From the NCBI GenBank assembly GCA_001541255.1, contig LNQR01000032.1, positions 18,921-82,920 of the forward strand: a stretch of DNA of 64,000 bases. Reading direction: 5' to 3'. Within the stretch, counting starts at the first letter, position 1. Each line of letters starts with the position of its first letter. The position numbers and the translations under genes were made by a program. Below the pieces are notes generated by a model. It saw only the letters and a program-made list of their open reading frames with translations. It did not search any database and was not told the origin of the DNA. Positions 25,139-33,074 of the stretch are shown piece by piece. Source of the DNA: Candidatus Magnetominusculus xianensis. Its GTDB lineage: Bacteria; Nitrospirota; Thermodesulfovibrionia; Thermodesulfovibrionales; Magnetobacteriaceae.

Positions 25139-25660
25139 ATGATGTACAGTAAAAGGATGTTGGCGGTCGTTGTATTTGCAGCCCTGTGTGCGGTGGTGTT
25201 TGCTGGAGGGTTGAGCGTTCACAAGGCGTATGGCTTTACGGCATCAGGACATGGGGGCGCTGTGCATGCGATTGAACCACGGTTTCTGAAATTCATGCTT
25301 GGCCTGCAACTCAGCCCTTCACAAAAGCAGCAGATAGCCTCCATACTGAAGTCCTATCGTCAGACGATTGGAAGCAGCGCTTTAAGCGTTGCTGAGGCAA
25401 AGAAAAATCTGAGTGACGCTATCCACAGCACGGCATATGATGAGACCAAGGTGCGTCAGGCGGCAAAAAGCGCAGCCGCAGCCGAGGAGGAACTCGCCGT
25501 ACTCAGGGCACAAGTGGTGACACAACTTCAGGGCGTCCTGAGCGTTGAACAGCTTGCTGCAGCAAATCAGTTCAGAACAGATATGTACACGCACATTAAG
25601 AACAAAATGGAGGGCATTCACTCCATAGTTGACCTCTGGATTAGCAGCAATGGCGGCTAA
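25139..25660 (+). CDS. Spy/CpxP-like periplasmic protein
   Basis: A 173-residue exported protein: an N-terminal signal (MLAVVVFAALCAVVFAGGLS) is followed by a helical domain with LGLQLSPSQKQQIASILKSY and VLSVEQLAAANQFR, the LTxxQ-type motifs of the Spy/CpxP/CnrX group. Such proteins act in the periplasm as chaperones or as sensors of metals and envelope stress. AAAGGAGG lies seven bases before ATG 25139; a frame open from 25103 lacks such a site. A terminator hairpin follows at 25677-25707, so it is a separate transcript from the sigma factor genes that follow, but the pairing suggests one shared stress response. Confidence 0.8.
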   Translation: MMYSKRMLAVVVFAALCAVVFAGGLSVHKAYGFTASGHGGAVHAIEPRFLKFMLGLQLSPSQKQQIASILKSYRQTIGSSALSVAEAKKNLSDAIHSTAYDETKVRQAAKSAAAAEEELAVLRAQVVTQLQGVLSVEQLAAANQFRTDMYTHIKNKMEGIHSIVDLWISSNGG

Positions 25661-25676
25661 TAGTTAAACTTAAGTG

Positions 25677-25707
25677 AGGGGCATGGCGTAAAACCCTTGC
25701 CCCTTTT
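25677..25707 (+). terminator. Rho-independent terminator after the Spy-like gene
   Basis: AGGGGCA at 25677-25683 pairs with TGCCCCT at 25698-25704, with a 14-base loop and a short T run. It lies directly after the Spy-like gene and before the sigma factor promoter region (TATAAT at 25722-25727). Confidence 0.6.
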
Positions 25708-25751
25708 ACCTTAACTTCAAGTATAATAGGATTGGGACAAGAGGACAGACA

Positions 25752-26354
25752 ATGCCCGATACACACAGCGATGATTCAGCCCTTCAAGAGCTGATTGGAC
25801 GCATCATAGCCGGAGATACCGATGAGTTTGAGGTCATCGTCAGGAGATACAGCGCGTATGTATTCAAAATCGCCGCTTCATACATACCACAGGAGGCAGT
25901 TTCCGAGGCAGCTCAGGAGGTGTTTGTCAGTGCCTTCGAGGGGCTTGCGTCGTTTAACGGCAAGAGCCAGTTCAAGTACTGGCTCAGAACCATTACAGTG
26001 CGAACGTGCTATGACTTCTGGAGGACACACTACAAGAGCCGGGAACTACCGGTGAGTTCATTGGGAGAAGTCCAACAGGGATGGTTCCAAAGGGTTATCA
26101 ATGAAGACTCCATGGGGCTGTTCAGGGATTCTGAGATGCAGCGGGACACAGTCGAAATCCTTAACTGGGCGATGGCTGGGCTTGCCCCCATTGAGAGAAT
26201 GCTAATAACGCTGGTATATCTTGAGGGTTACAGCGTTAAGGAGGCAGCACAGATGCTCAATCTCAGCACAATTAACGTAAAGGTCAAGGCGCTCAGGGCA
26301 AAGGCAAAACTTAGAAAAAAAATTCTAAATAATTTAAAGGAGGGTGTGCTATGA
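25752..26354 (+). CDS. ECF-type sigma-70 family sigma factor
   Basis: A 200-residue RNA polymerase sigma factor with only regions 2 and 4. Region 2 covers VRRYSAYVFKIAASYIP, AAQEVFVSAFEGLASF and FKYWLRTITVRTCYDFWR. Region 4 is a helix-turn-helix, LAPIERMLITLVYLEGYSVK then EAAQMLNLSTINVKVKALRA. It would redirect polymerase to envelope or metal stress genes. The stop overlaps the next start (ATGA, 26351-26354), so it is cotranslated with the putative anti-sigma factor. A TATAAT lies 25 bases upstream of the start, but no good -35 is visible, as expected if the operon uses an autoregulated ECF promoter. Confidence 0.92.
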   Translation: MPDTHSDDSALQELIGRIIAGDTDEFEVIVRRYSAYVFKIAASYIPQEAVSEAAQEVFVSAFEGLASFNGKSQFKYWLRTITVRTCYDFWRTHYKSRELPVSSLGEVQQGWFQRVINEDSMGLFRDSEMQRDTVEILNWAMAGLAPIERMLITLVYLEGYSVKEAAQMLNLSTINVKVKALRAKAKLRKKILNNLKEGVL

Positions 26355-26659
26355 AAAAAAATGTCATAGAAAAAATAGAAAAAGCCCTCAGAGAAGCTCA
26401 TCGCCTGGCAAGCCAGTACACAGCCCCTATGCCAGATGACAAGTGGTACAACGCTGTAATGACCAGGGTCAGAGCGGTACATGATGCAAAGGCAGACGCA
26501 CTCCAAAGATTTATATGGCCTTTTGCAGCCGCCTCAGCCGCATGTGCCCTGACGGCAGCCCTGTACGCGGTATTCTCTGGCAGCGGCAGCGGGTACTCTG
26601 TCTTTGGGGTATTTATTGACGACCCCTCCGGTATCAGCGCGCTGCAGTTGTTTTTATAA
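26351..26659 (+). CDS. Putative membrane anti-sigma factor
   Basis: A 102-residue protein overlapping the sigma gene by four bases. The first 50 residues are charged and helical (KNVIEKIEKALREAHRL), suited to binding a sigma factor in the cytoplasm. Residues about 53-73 (FIWPFAAASAACALTAALYA) form one membrane segment, and a short tail faces the periplasm. No zinc-binding anti-sigma motif (HxxxCxxC) is present. The role is inferred from gene order and topology, which match CnrY-like and other small anti-sigma factors; the sequence alone would not give it. Confidence 0.65.
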   Translation: MKKNVIEKIEKALREAHRLASQYTAPMPDDKWYNAVMTRVRAVHDAKADALQRFIWPFAAASAACALTAALYAVFSGSGSGYSVFGVFIDDPSGISALQLFL

Positions 26660-26684
26660 ATGGAAAGTTTATGGAGGTATAGAG

Positions 26685-27062
26685 ATGAAAAATATGAAGG
26701 TCATCGCCGGCTGCCTGATTATATTCCTGTCCGGGATTTTAGCAGGTGCAGTTATTGGCGGAATGATTATGAAACACAAGATGGAGTCAATATTTCACGA
26801 GGGGCCGCCTGCATTTAAGAGATTGATATTAAAGAAACTATCTGGTGAACTAAAACTTACAAAGGCACAGCAGGAGGCAATAGAACCCATTGTTGAGAAG
26901 GCACACGCAGACTTAAAACAACTAAGGCACAGGCATCAGCCGGAGGCCGAAAAGATTATTGAGGCGGCCATATCAGACATGAAACAGAAACTGACTGAGG
27001 GCCAGCGTAAGGAACTCGACTTATTTTACGGTGGTGTGAAAAAGCGGTGGCACGACAGATGA
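26685..27062 (+). CDS. Periplasmic heavy-metal sensor-like protein
   Basis: A 125-residue protein anchored by an N-terminal membrane segment (VIAGCLIIFLSGILAGAVIG), with a helical periplasmic domain. The pattern LSGELKLTKAQQEAIEPIVE and MKQKLTEGQRKELDLFY is that of the Spy/CnrX/ZraP (periplasmic heavy-metal sensor) family; several His (HRHQPEAE) could bind metal. ATG 26685 has GGAGG eight bases before it; the open frame continues upstream to 26604 but lies inside the anti-sigma gene. Together with the two preceding genes it resembles the CnrYXH nickel/cobalt signalling arrangement. Confidence 0.8.
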   Translation: MKNMKVIAGCLIIFLSGILAGAVIGGMIMKHKMESIFHEGPPAFKRLILKKLSGELKLTKAQQEAIEPIVEKAHADLKQLRHRHQPEAEKIIEAAISDMKQKLTEGQRKELDLFYGGVKKRWHDR

Positions 27063-27081
27063 ACCATTATCAGGCGCGGCG

Positions 27082-28248
27082 CTATCTCTTCAGAAAAGAG
27101 GCAAGCATAGTGATATATTTTCTGGCAAAACCTCCCGCCTGAGTGTTTTTTTCAGTACTCAGTTCGGAGCTTGCGCCTTGAGAAATTGTTTGAAGCCGGT
27201 TTTGATGTCTTGTTTGATAGCGGGCGAAATAATCACTGAGTCCACGTGCGGCGATTCTTTCCCATTTATCAGGGTTGCAGTTGTTTCTTTTGAGGTTTAG
27301 GACACCGAATGGAGGCTCAAGCCACAGGCGGCTCTCTATCTTTGGTGTATTAATCTTGTCATCTATTGTGTATTTGGCAGACTGGGCACCGGGGGGATTG
27401 CTTGTGATGTGCCAGTATAGTAAGACCCCTGTTTTTTCACTTAACTCAATGGCCCTCTGCATTTCCTCGTCCGAGTCGTTCCACTTAAAAAGCAGATAAC
27501 GCCATACAATATCAATATCCGATGACGCCTGCCTTTTTTCGTCCGCAAGGGCGGCCATGTTGTTAAATGCCTTCTGAAAGTTTCCCCCCTCGCGGTACTG
27601 AATATAGGAATCCTCTGAGCTGCCGTCAATAGAAAACACTATTTGGTCTACTGTGGCGGCCACTATCTTTTGCTTTTCCCTGGTGTCTATGAGCATTCCA
27701 TTGGTTGAGATATATACGTTGATAAAAGGGGCATTCGCTCTGGTGTATAAGAGCATGTCATAAATATCTTTGTGTAAAAATGGTTCGCCGTAGTTGTGAA
27801 GAATAAGCGCCTTGAAATACTCAAGCGTGTTCAAGTCATCAATAACTGCTTTGTAGGTCTCAAGAGACATGTGCGGGGTTTCCCTGTCTTCTAATATCTT
27901 CTTGCGGTCACAGCGTTTGCACCTCAGATTACAGGTTGCATTTGTCTCTAAAAAAACCATATAGGGGGTATTAATTGTGTTGTAGAGTTTGCTTTTATCA
28001 TATGTCGAGACGATGAATGGGCAGTTCAGACACGTATCTGGCGGCGTGTTTTCCCTAAACATATTTCTGATGTGCTTCGCTGCCTCACCATGCCATATAT
28101 CATAGAGGCTGCTATTGGGAACCTTCCCCAAGGTAAGGACGTTCCATGCGTCACGGCAGCTGCACACCACGCGTCCGTCTGAGACAATAGCAACATAAAA
28201 ACCATCGAACAACGGCCCGCAGTACCGATACATATCCCCGTTTAACAC
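27082..28248 (-). CDS. Radical SAM enzyme with N-terminal SPASM-like domain
   Basis: A 388-residue radical SAM protein with an inverted order. The first 100 residues resemble a SPASM auxiliary-cluster region (GRVVCSCRDAW, SLYDIWHGEAAKHIR, PDTCLNCPF). The catalytic cluster motif CNLRCKRC comes after it, near residue 110. Core features follow: LHNYGEPFLHKD, VYISTNGMLI and IVFSIDGSSE. Proteins with this order occur next to sugar-modification or peptide genes in several phyla, but the substrate here is unknown. The start is GTG 28248 or ATG 28233; a promoter-like pair at 28256-28285 would put the mRNA start almost on the GTG. It stands alone, convergent with the sensor gene. Confidence 0.85.
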   Translation of the reverse strand: MLNGDMYRYCGPLFDGFYVAIVSDGRVVCSCRDAWNVLTLGKVPNSSLYDIWHGEAAKHIRNMFRENTPPDTCLNCPFIVSTYDKSKLYNTINTPYMVFLETNATCNLRCKRCDRKKILEDRETPHMSLETYKAVIDDLNTLEYFKALILHNYGEPFLHKDIYDMLLYTRANAPFINVYISTNGMLIDTREKQKIVAATVDQIVFSIDGSSEDSYIQYREGGNFQKAFNNMAALADEKRQASSDIDIVWRYLLFKWNDSDEEMQRAIELSEKTGVLLYWHITSNPPGAQSAKYTIDDKINTPKIESRLWLEPPFGVLNLKRNNCNPDKWERIAARGLSDYFARYQTRHQNRLQTISQGASSELSTEKNTQAGGFARKYITMLASFLKR

Positions 28249-28255
28249 TAATCAT

Positions 28256-28285
28256 AATGTATTACATATCGTTTAACGTTGTCAA
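28256..28285 (-). promoter_or_regulatory. Promoter of the second radical SAM gene
   Basis: On the minus strand TTGACA (28285-28280) is followed after 18 bases by TACATT (28261-28256). The predicted start of transcription is at or next to the GTG codon at 28248, so the message may have almost no leader. Confidence 0.45.
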
Positions 28286-28359
28286 GCGCGCAGGGCAGCT
28301 TAATATTCCCAACACAGACACCTTTTCCCCTGTCTCTGTATTACAAATCGTGAAAATAT

Positions 28360-29628
28360 CTACTTTATAGTATCAATAATAAGTATAACGTTGAGTGCGG
28401 TAACGATGGCGGCCACAATGAATAGTGAGATTTTATTTCTTGTTGAGTTTACATATTTGCCCATTACCTTTTTTGATGACGTTAGATAGACGAGGCCAAA
28501 AACTGTCCAGGGCAGTTGAACACTGAGGGCTATCTGACTCCAGATCAGCCCCTTAAATGGGTCTTTGAGCAGGAATATTATTATCAGCGCCCCGCAGAGT
28601 GTTATTCCCACGCCGATGCGTGTGTGAGTGTCAGTTATCTCAAGTGGTTTTTGGTATAGTCCCCCAAGAATGCTCCCGCCCGCCATTGCAGCCGTAGTAG
28701 AAGAGGCCAGACCAGAGGCCAAAAGTGCCAGTGCGAAAACAACAGCCGCCGCATTCCCCACCAGTGGCTTTAGTGTGGCCTGAGCCTGTTGAAGCTCTGT
28801 TACGGAAATCCCATTGGTGTTAAATACGCTTGCCGCTACCAGCATCATAGCGCTGTTGATTGCCCAGCCGATTAACATTGCAGTTATGGTGTCCAGGAAT
28901 TCATACTTTAACTGCTTGTTAATTACCTCTTCCCCCTTGAGATTCCACTGTCGGCTCTGAATTACCTCAGAGTGCAGAAACAGATTATGTGGCATTACAA
29001 CTGCCCCCAGGACACCCATAATTATTGCAATCGACCCTGTTGGAAATTGTGGTATAAAACATCCCTTTATCGCCTCGTCCCATTTAATATCTATGAGTGT
29101 CAGCTCAAATATAAATGAAATACCGATTATAGAGACAAAACCCATTATCCACATCTCAAGCCTCTTATAACTGTTAGATATAAGCATTAGTGCCGAAAAA
29201 ATCATCGTAATAACTGCACCAACTGCAATAGGTATCTTAAATAGCATCTGAAGGCCGATTGCCGCCCCTAAAACTTCAGCCAGGGCAGTTGCAACCGAGG
29301 CCAGCATAGCCGTTCCAATAAACAATTTGGCCGTCAGCCGCGAAAAATACTTCCCCGCCCCTTCGGCTATACACAGACCAGTTGCTATTCCCAGGTGAGC
29401 GGCATTGTGTTGAAGCAGTATTAACATCGCCGTTGAGAGCGTGACTACCCAGAGGAGTTTGTAGCCGTAATCTGCGCCAGCGGACATATTCGTAGCCCAG
29501 TTTCCGGGGTCTATGAACCCTACGGTAACAAACAGCCCGGGGCCTATATACTTTAATATTTCTAATGTCTTCGATGGTTTGCCGTTTAGCGGTCGTGTTG
29601 ATTCAGTTGAGTCAGCGTCCTTTTTCAA
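28360..29628 (-). CDS. mntH: Nramp family divalent metal transporter
   Basis: A 422-residue membrane protein of the Nramp/MntH family, which imports Mn2+ or Fe2+ with protons. The first membrane helix carries the metal-binding DPGN (FIDPGNWATNMSAGADYG) and the sixth helix the MPH motif (GVLGAVVMPHNLFLHSEVIQ), both required for transport. About eleven membrane segments fit the family. Its start overlaps the end of the upstream acetolactate decarboxylase gene by 17 bases, so the two are cotranslated. No Mn or Fe regulator site was identified. The N-terminal cytoplasmic tail is about 30 residues. Confidence 0.93.
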   Translation of the reverse strand: MKKDADSTESTRPLNGKPSKTLEILKYIGPGLFVTVGFIDPGNWATNMSAGADYGYKLLWVVTLSTAMLILLQHNAAHLGIATGLCIAEGAGKYFSRLTAKLFIGTAMLASVATALAEVLGAAIGLQMLFKIPIAVGAVITMIFSALMLISNSYKRLEMWIMGFVSIIGISFIFELTLIDIKWDEAIKGCFIPQFPTGSIAIIMGVLGAVVMPHNLFLHSEVIQSRQWNLKGEEVINKQLKYEFLDTITAMLIGWAINSAMMLVAASVFNTNGISVTELQQAQATLKPLVGNAAAVVFALALLASGLASSTTAAMAGGSILGGLYQKPLEITDTHTRIGVGITLCGALIIIFLLKDPFKGLIWSQIALSVQLPWTVFGLVYLTSSKKVMGKYVNSTRNKISLFIVAAIVTALNVILIIDTIK

Positions 29629-30373
29629 TTAAATCGACCTCCTGTTTTTGGGCCGTGCCGATTGACTTGCCGTAGGTACCGCCGCTTTTTGGGAGTTCCA
29701 GTGAGAAGTCCGTAAGATAATCTATATCGACAGCGGCGCGGCTCACTTGACATGACATCAGGTGACCGCCCGATTTCCTGTCATCTGATAAGAAGTGAAC
29801 GTGAAAACCTCCGACGCTCAACCCTCCGAATGTTTCGGGGAAGTAAAACCCTGCCAACGTCCCCCTGATGTCCTTAAAATCGAACATTCCCTGCCCTTTA
29901 GCCGCCTCAATCAGGCGTGGGTATGGTTTATTCTGTGCCTTGACTGCCCGTGCCCTGATGTGCTTAAACAGTCCTTCGATTTTAACGGCGTAAAAGATAT
30001 TTGGAGACGGTACGAGTTGAAGGATTCTCTTTTGCAGTTCTTCGCAGGAGATTTCCTGTTCCACGCTAAAGGACTTAGCGGGCTTGAAAAACACTACCGC
30101 TGCAAACGGAGTTTCCACATTATCATTGACGACAAACACAGTCCCATCGCCTTTGATTTGATAGACGATGCCATCAACTACTATCATCTCCCCATCGAGA
30201 CCGTTGAAGGTGCCAAGCCCCAAGTCCCCGTGTCTTTTTAACTCCCCAATTGTCAGCTGACCGTCATAGACGCCTTCCATAAGGGCGTTAAGCGAAGAGT
30301 ACTGATACAACACATGCGGCTGGGTACATGCGGTGAGAAGGACAGTAATAATCAGAGCAAGTATATAGTACAT
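29612..30373 (-). CDS. budA: Acetolactate decarboxylase, putative lipoprotein
   Basis: A 253-residue protein of the acetolactate decarboxylase family, which converts 2-acetolactate to acetoin using zinc. Family features include YQYSSLNALMEGVYDG, GTFNGLDGEMIVVDG, and the metal site GGFHVHFLSDDRKSGGH with three His, then the C-terminal part with QVSRAAVDI. Unusually it starts with MYYILALIITVLLTACTQ, a lipoprotein signal with lipobox LTAC, so the mature enzyme should be lipid-anchored outside the cytoplasm. Secreted forms of this enzyme are known in some bacteria. It overlaps the Nramp gene by 17 bases. No acetolactate synthase gene is nearby, so a role in acetoin formation is family inference. 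Confidence 0.9.
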   Translation of the reverse strand: MYYILALIITVLLTACTQPHVLYQYSSLNALMEGVYDGQLTIGELKRHGDLGLGTFNGLDGEMIVVDGIVYQIKGDGTVFVVNDNVETPFAAVVFFKPAKSFSVEQEISCEELQKRILQLVPSPNIFYAVKIEGLFKHIRARAVKAQNKPYPRLIEAAKGQGMFDFKDIRGTLAGFYFPETFGGLSVGGFHVHFLSDDRKSGGHLMSCQVSRAAVDIDYLTDFSLELPKSGGTYGKSIGTAQKQEVDLIEKGR

Positions 30374-30447
30374 AGGGTGATTATACCAACCTGCAGGCGA
30401 TTATTTCAAATATCTGAAATAGCGCCCACTTTGATAGTATTCAAAGG

Positions 30448-30479
30448 AAAAGGGGGGAAAGGATACCCCCTCCCCCTTT
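30448..30479 (-). terminator. Terminator after the PspA-like gene set
   Basis: On the minus strand AAAGGGGG (30479-30472) pairs with CCCCCTTT (30456-30449), about 20 bases after the stop of the PspA-like gene. The T residues are in the 3' arm, so strength is uncertain, but the location is that of an operon end. Confidence 0.5.
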
Positions 30480-30500
30480 GAACATCTTTCTATCTCTCAG

Positions 30501-31253
30501 TTACTTTTTTTTTAAAGCGCTCAACCTTTCTGTCAGGCTTGTTGGTTGAACTTCTCCCTTTACTTCTTTCAGCGCTGCGGTCACGTTTGCGTCATCCTCA
30601 AGGGATACAGGCTTTAGGAGGTCTGAGCGGAGCTTTGCCGCTTCTGCCTTTGCTGCCGCATCCTCTGTGATGTGCTTCATTGCCTTCAGCGCCGTGTTAA
30701 AATTATCTGTGCCCAGTCCGGCAGCCGTTTTTGTTGCAACCTCCTTTTCCTTAGCCATTTGTTCCTGCATTTTTGCCTTTTGCATCTCTCTCATGGCCTG
30801 TGTGTATTGAGATTTTGCCTCTTTGAGTTTTTTTGCCGCGTCCCGTGTTATCTGCTCCAGGTACCTGAACATCTCCTCGGCCTCTGTTGCCTCCTGCTGT
30901 TCTTTATCTACATCGGCGGCCATTTTCTCTACGTTTTCAAGCAGTGTTGCGAGGCTTTTCTCTAAAGACGCCTTTTTTGCAGGGTCTGTCTCTACGGTTA
31001 TTTTCTGATTTAAGAGTTCACCCGCCTCTATCCTCTGATTGTACACGGCTGCTATTTTATCTGCCTCATCCTTTTCTTTCAGCATTGTTTGCCGTGACTT
31101 TGCTGCCTGAACGCTTACTGCCTCGAGCTTTTGTTCCATCTCCTTTATTTCCGCCTCGGTAGCCCCTTCAGGGTCAAAGGAAACCAGCCCTTCTATCACT
31201 GAGTTTTTAATCTTGTCCATTGTAACCTTTCCATAATTTGTGAAAAACCCCAT
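30501..31253 (-). CDS. PspA/IM30-like coiled-coil protein (YjfJ type)
   Basis: A 250-residue protein that is nearly all charged helix, like PspA/Vipp1 membrane-remodelling proteins. The N terminus GFFTNYGKVTMDKIKNSVIE takes the place of the amphipathic helix of PspA; the long middle (EAVSVQAAKSRQTMLKEKDE through REMQKAKMQEQMAKEKEVAT) would form the ESCRT-III-like hairpin. ATG 31253 was chosen because AAGGAGG lies eight bases before it. The next gene upstream is DUF2491, and this pair matches yjfJ-yjfK of the E. coli yjfIJKL cluster. A part in membrane maintenance under stress is inferred. It lacks strong PspA family motifs, so distance from true PspA is large. Confidence 0.75.
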   Translation of the reverse strand: MGFFTNYGKVTMDKIKNSVIEGLVSFDPEGATEAEIKEMEQKLEAVSVQAAKSRQTMLKEKDEADKIAAVYNQRIEAGELLNQKITVETDPAKKASLEKSLATLLENVEKMAADVDKEQQEATEAEEMFRYLEQITRDAAKKLKEAKSQYTQAMREMQKAKMQEQMAKEKEVATKTAAGLGTDNFNTALKAMKHITEDAAAKAEAAKLRSDLLKPVSLEDDANVTAALKEVKGEVQPTSLTERLSALKKK

Positions 31254-31274
31254 CTTCAATACCTCCTTAAATAT

Positions 31275-31994
31275 TTACGAAATTTCAAGCTCAGGCTCAA
31301 CCAGCTCTATGCCTGCCATGATTGTTACTCCGGCTTCCTTAACTGTGCCGAACTCATCCTTCACCTTTTCCATTGTGACAACTATATACTCCTGCATGTC
31401 CTTATTCACTTCCCTTGCATATCTCATCGACAAACCATCAATCTTCATACCGGTCATCCCATACGGGTCAAGTGCGACTGTCTCAGTATACTCCATAGGT
31501 TCAATATAGTCTTGCTGATGGCTGCCCACTGTCCTCTGGTATGTCAGTTCGCCGTCTATTATAAAATCCTTATATCCTATCAGTCCTGTGCCGTAGTTTA
31601 GCCATACGCCCCATTCGTCCTCATCGGCTGGGAATACCTCATCTATGACCCTGTAGTAAGCCAATGATACTATCTCCGTATTTTCTACAACTACCTGAAT
31701 AACAGACTCATCTTCTTTGTCCATAGCTGACTGAAGATATAACTTATAGTTGCTCATAGGCCCTATGGTATATTTACCGGCAGCAACTACCGTGTGCGTT
31801 GCCGCCCCGGGGGATGGCACCTTTAATTTCCCCTCGTTGAGGATAAACTTTGTCTCATCTATCTTCACTATGCTGTTGATTTTCAGGCCGAGGGGAATAG
31901 TTAAGTCCACGCGCTGTTTTTTCCCTTCAAGCAAATCTGACAACGCCTCTTTTTGCTTTTCAACGATATGTTTGAATATTCCCAATGCACCCAT
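31275..31994 (-). CDS. DUF2491 (YjfK-like) protein
   Basis: A 239-residue cytoplasmic protein that fits the DUF2491/YjfK family. The central part with LTIPLGLKINSIVKIDETKF, VVAAGKYTIGPMSNYKLYLQ and YYRVIDEVFPADEDEWGVWL has the family's usual spacing. The biochemical role is unknown. In E. coli and relatives yjfK lies next to the PspA-like yjfJ, and here the same order occurs with 21 bases between the genes. The neighbour upstream is a membrane protein, so a complex at the membrane is likely. Confidence 0.7.
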   Translation of the reverse strand: MGALGIFKHIVEKQKEALSDLLEGKKQRVDLTIPLGLKINSIVKIDETKFILNEGKLKVPSPGAATHTVVAAGKYTIGPMSNYKLYLQSAMDKEDESVIQVVVENTEIVSLAYYRVIDEVFPADEDEWGVWLNYGTGLIGYKDFIIDGELTYQRTVGSHQQDYIEPMEYTETVALDPYGMTGMKIDGLSMRYAREVNKDMQEYIVVTMEKVKDEFGTVKEAGVTIMAGIELVEPELEIS

Positions 31995-32009
31995 ATTATT
32001 GCCTCCTGT

Positions 32010-33035
32010 TTAATCCAACCTGAATTTCGCTTCCTGCACAGTGGTCTTCCTCTTGTATATATAATAGATTATCAAAGCAGCCAGCACAAATACCAAGAGC
32101 CATCGGAAAAAATGAGATTCTTTTTTCTCTGGTTGAGCCTTATCTACTACTTTCTTATTCAAAGCAATGTCTGCATCTACCCCCGGTGGAATATAAGAGG
32201 GATCGACGGGTTCACCCTTTAGTTCGGCGACCTGTTTGTCGAGGTTTGCGAGCTTGGCCTTTAGTTCGGCGTTTTCGCCTGAGAGCTTGTCAGCCTCTTG
32301 CCGCCACTTCTGGAAATCCGGGTCGTTTTGATGGTTATGGTACATTCTTGAGTAGTTTCTGTCTGATATGTGATCAAGCATAAACCACAAAAACATGGCA
32401 TCCCACATGCCAAAAGACGGCGCGCCCATAAACGCATAATTGGGCGGTTGATAGCTATACGTTGTGTAGAAGTTGTCCCTTCTGTAAGCACGAGTATTCT
32501 GGTCGTAGCCGCGCGAGCGGTTTACTATGGGATTGCCGGTGTACCTGCCATAGTTGGTTGTGGTGTCTTTGGATTTATATCTGCTCTGCTGCGTTTCATA
32601 CTTTGAGAGGGAGTCTTTGGCCTGCTGCTTAGAGACATTAGTGTTTAGCTTTTGGTCAAATGTGGAAGGTTTACCGGATTGACCACCCGCTGAGGCCGTA
32701 CCTGCGGTGTTGCCATATTTACTAGCCGGGGCTTGCTGAGTGCCTGATGAGGGGGTAACCGCCGTGTTGCCGTATTTTTTTGCACCGGTACCCTGTGACG
32801 AGGCAGAGTTGCCGTATTTTGAAGTCGGGGTTGTTTGCTTCGTTGCCGTTGAGCCCCTGTTCACAGATGATGTATTGCCGTAAGAACTCCTGCCCGATGA
32901 ACTGCTGCTGCGTGAGCCGCCTGAACTACTTGAACTGCCTGAATTACTTGAGCTGCCAGCCTTTGCCGATAAGATATCAGCGCTGGAAAAGACAATTGCT
33001 ATTGTTGCTAAAAATATAATATATTTTTTTAACAT
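32010..33035 (-). CDS. Membrane protein with Ser/Gly region and YGNT repeats
   Basis: A 341-residue protein beginning with a signal peptide (YIIFLATIAIVFSSADILSA). Residues 26-55 are almost all Ser and Gly. From 52 to 115 the short unit YGNT/YGNS recurs four or five times among Ala, Pro, Thr and Gln. An aromatic part (SYQPPNYAFMGAPSFGMWDA) and a short coiled coil (LSGENAELKAKLANLDKQVA) follow, then a membrane segment near residues 307-325 (RWLLVFVLAALIIYYIY) and a basic tail. The N-terminal part should be outside the cytoplasmic membrane. It lies 15 bases upstream of the DUF2491 gene and probably forms a complex with it and the PspA-like protein. No family name is certain. Confidence 0.75.
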   Translation of the reverse strand: MLKKYIIFLATIAIVFSSADILSAKAGSSSNSGSSSSSGGSRSSSSSGRSSYGNTSSVNRGSTATKQTTPTSKYGNSASSQGTGAKKYGNTAVTPSSGTQQAPASKYGNTAGTASAGGQSGKPSTFDQKLNTNVSKQQAKDSLSKYETQQSRYKSKDTTTNYGRYTGNPIVNRSRGYDQNTRAYRRDNFYTTYSYQPPNYAFMGAPSFGMWDAMFLWFMLDHISDRNYSRMYHNHQNDPDFQKWRQEADKLSGENAELKAKLANLDKQVAELKGEPVDPSYIPPGVDADIALNKKVVDKAQPEKKESHFFRWLLVFVLAALIIYYIYKRKTTVQEAKFRLD

Positions 33036-33074
33036 TTATCCCTCCTGCTAAACATACAGTGTTTATGGCAGTGT

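Noticed and set aside
26604..26684. Upstream extension of the periplasmic sensor gene
   Set aside because: The extension lies inside the anti-sigma gene, and the GGAGG site points to ATG 26685.
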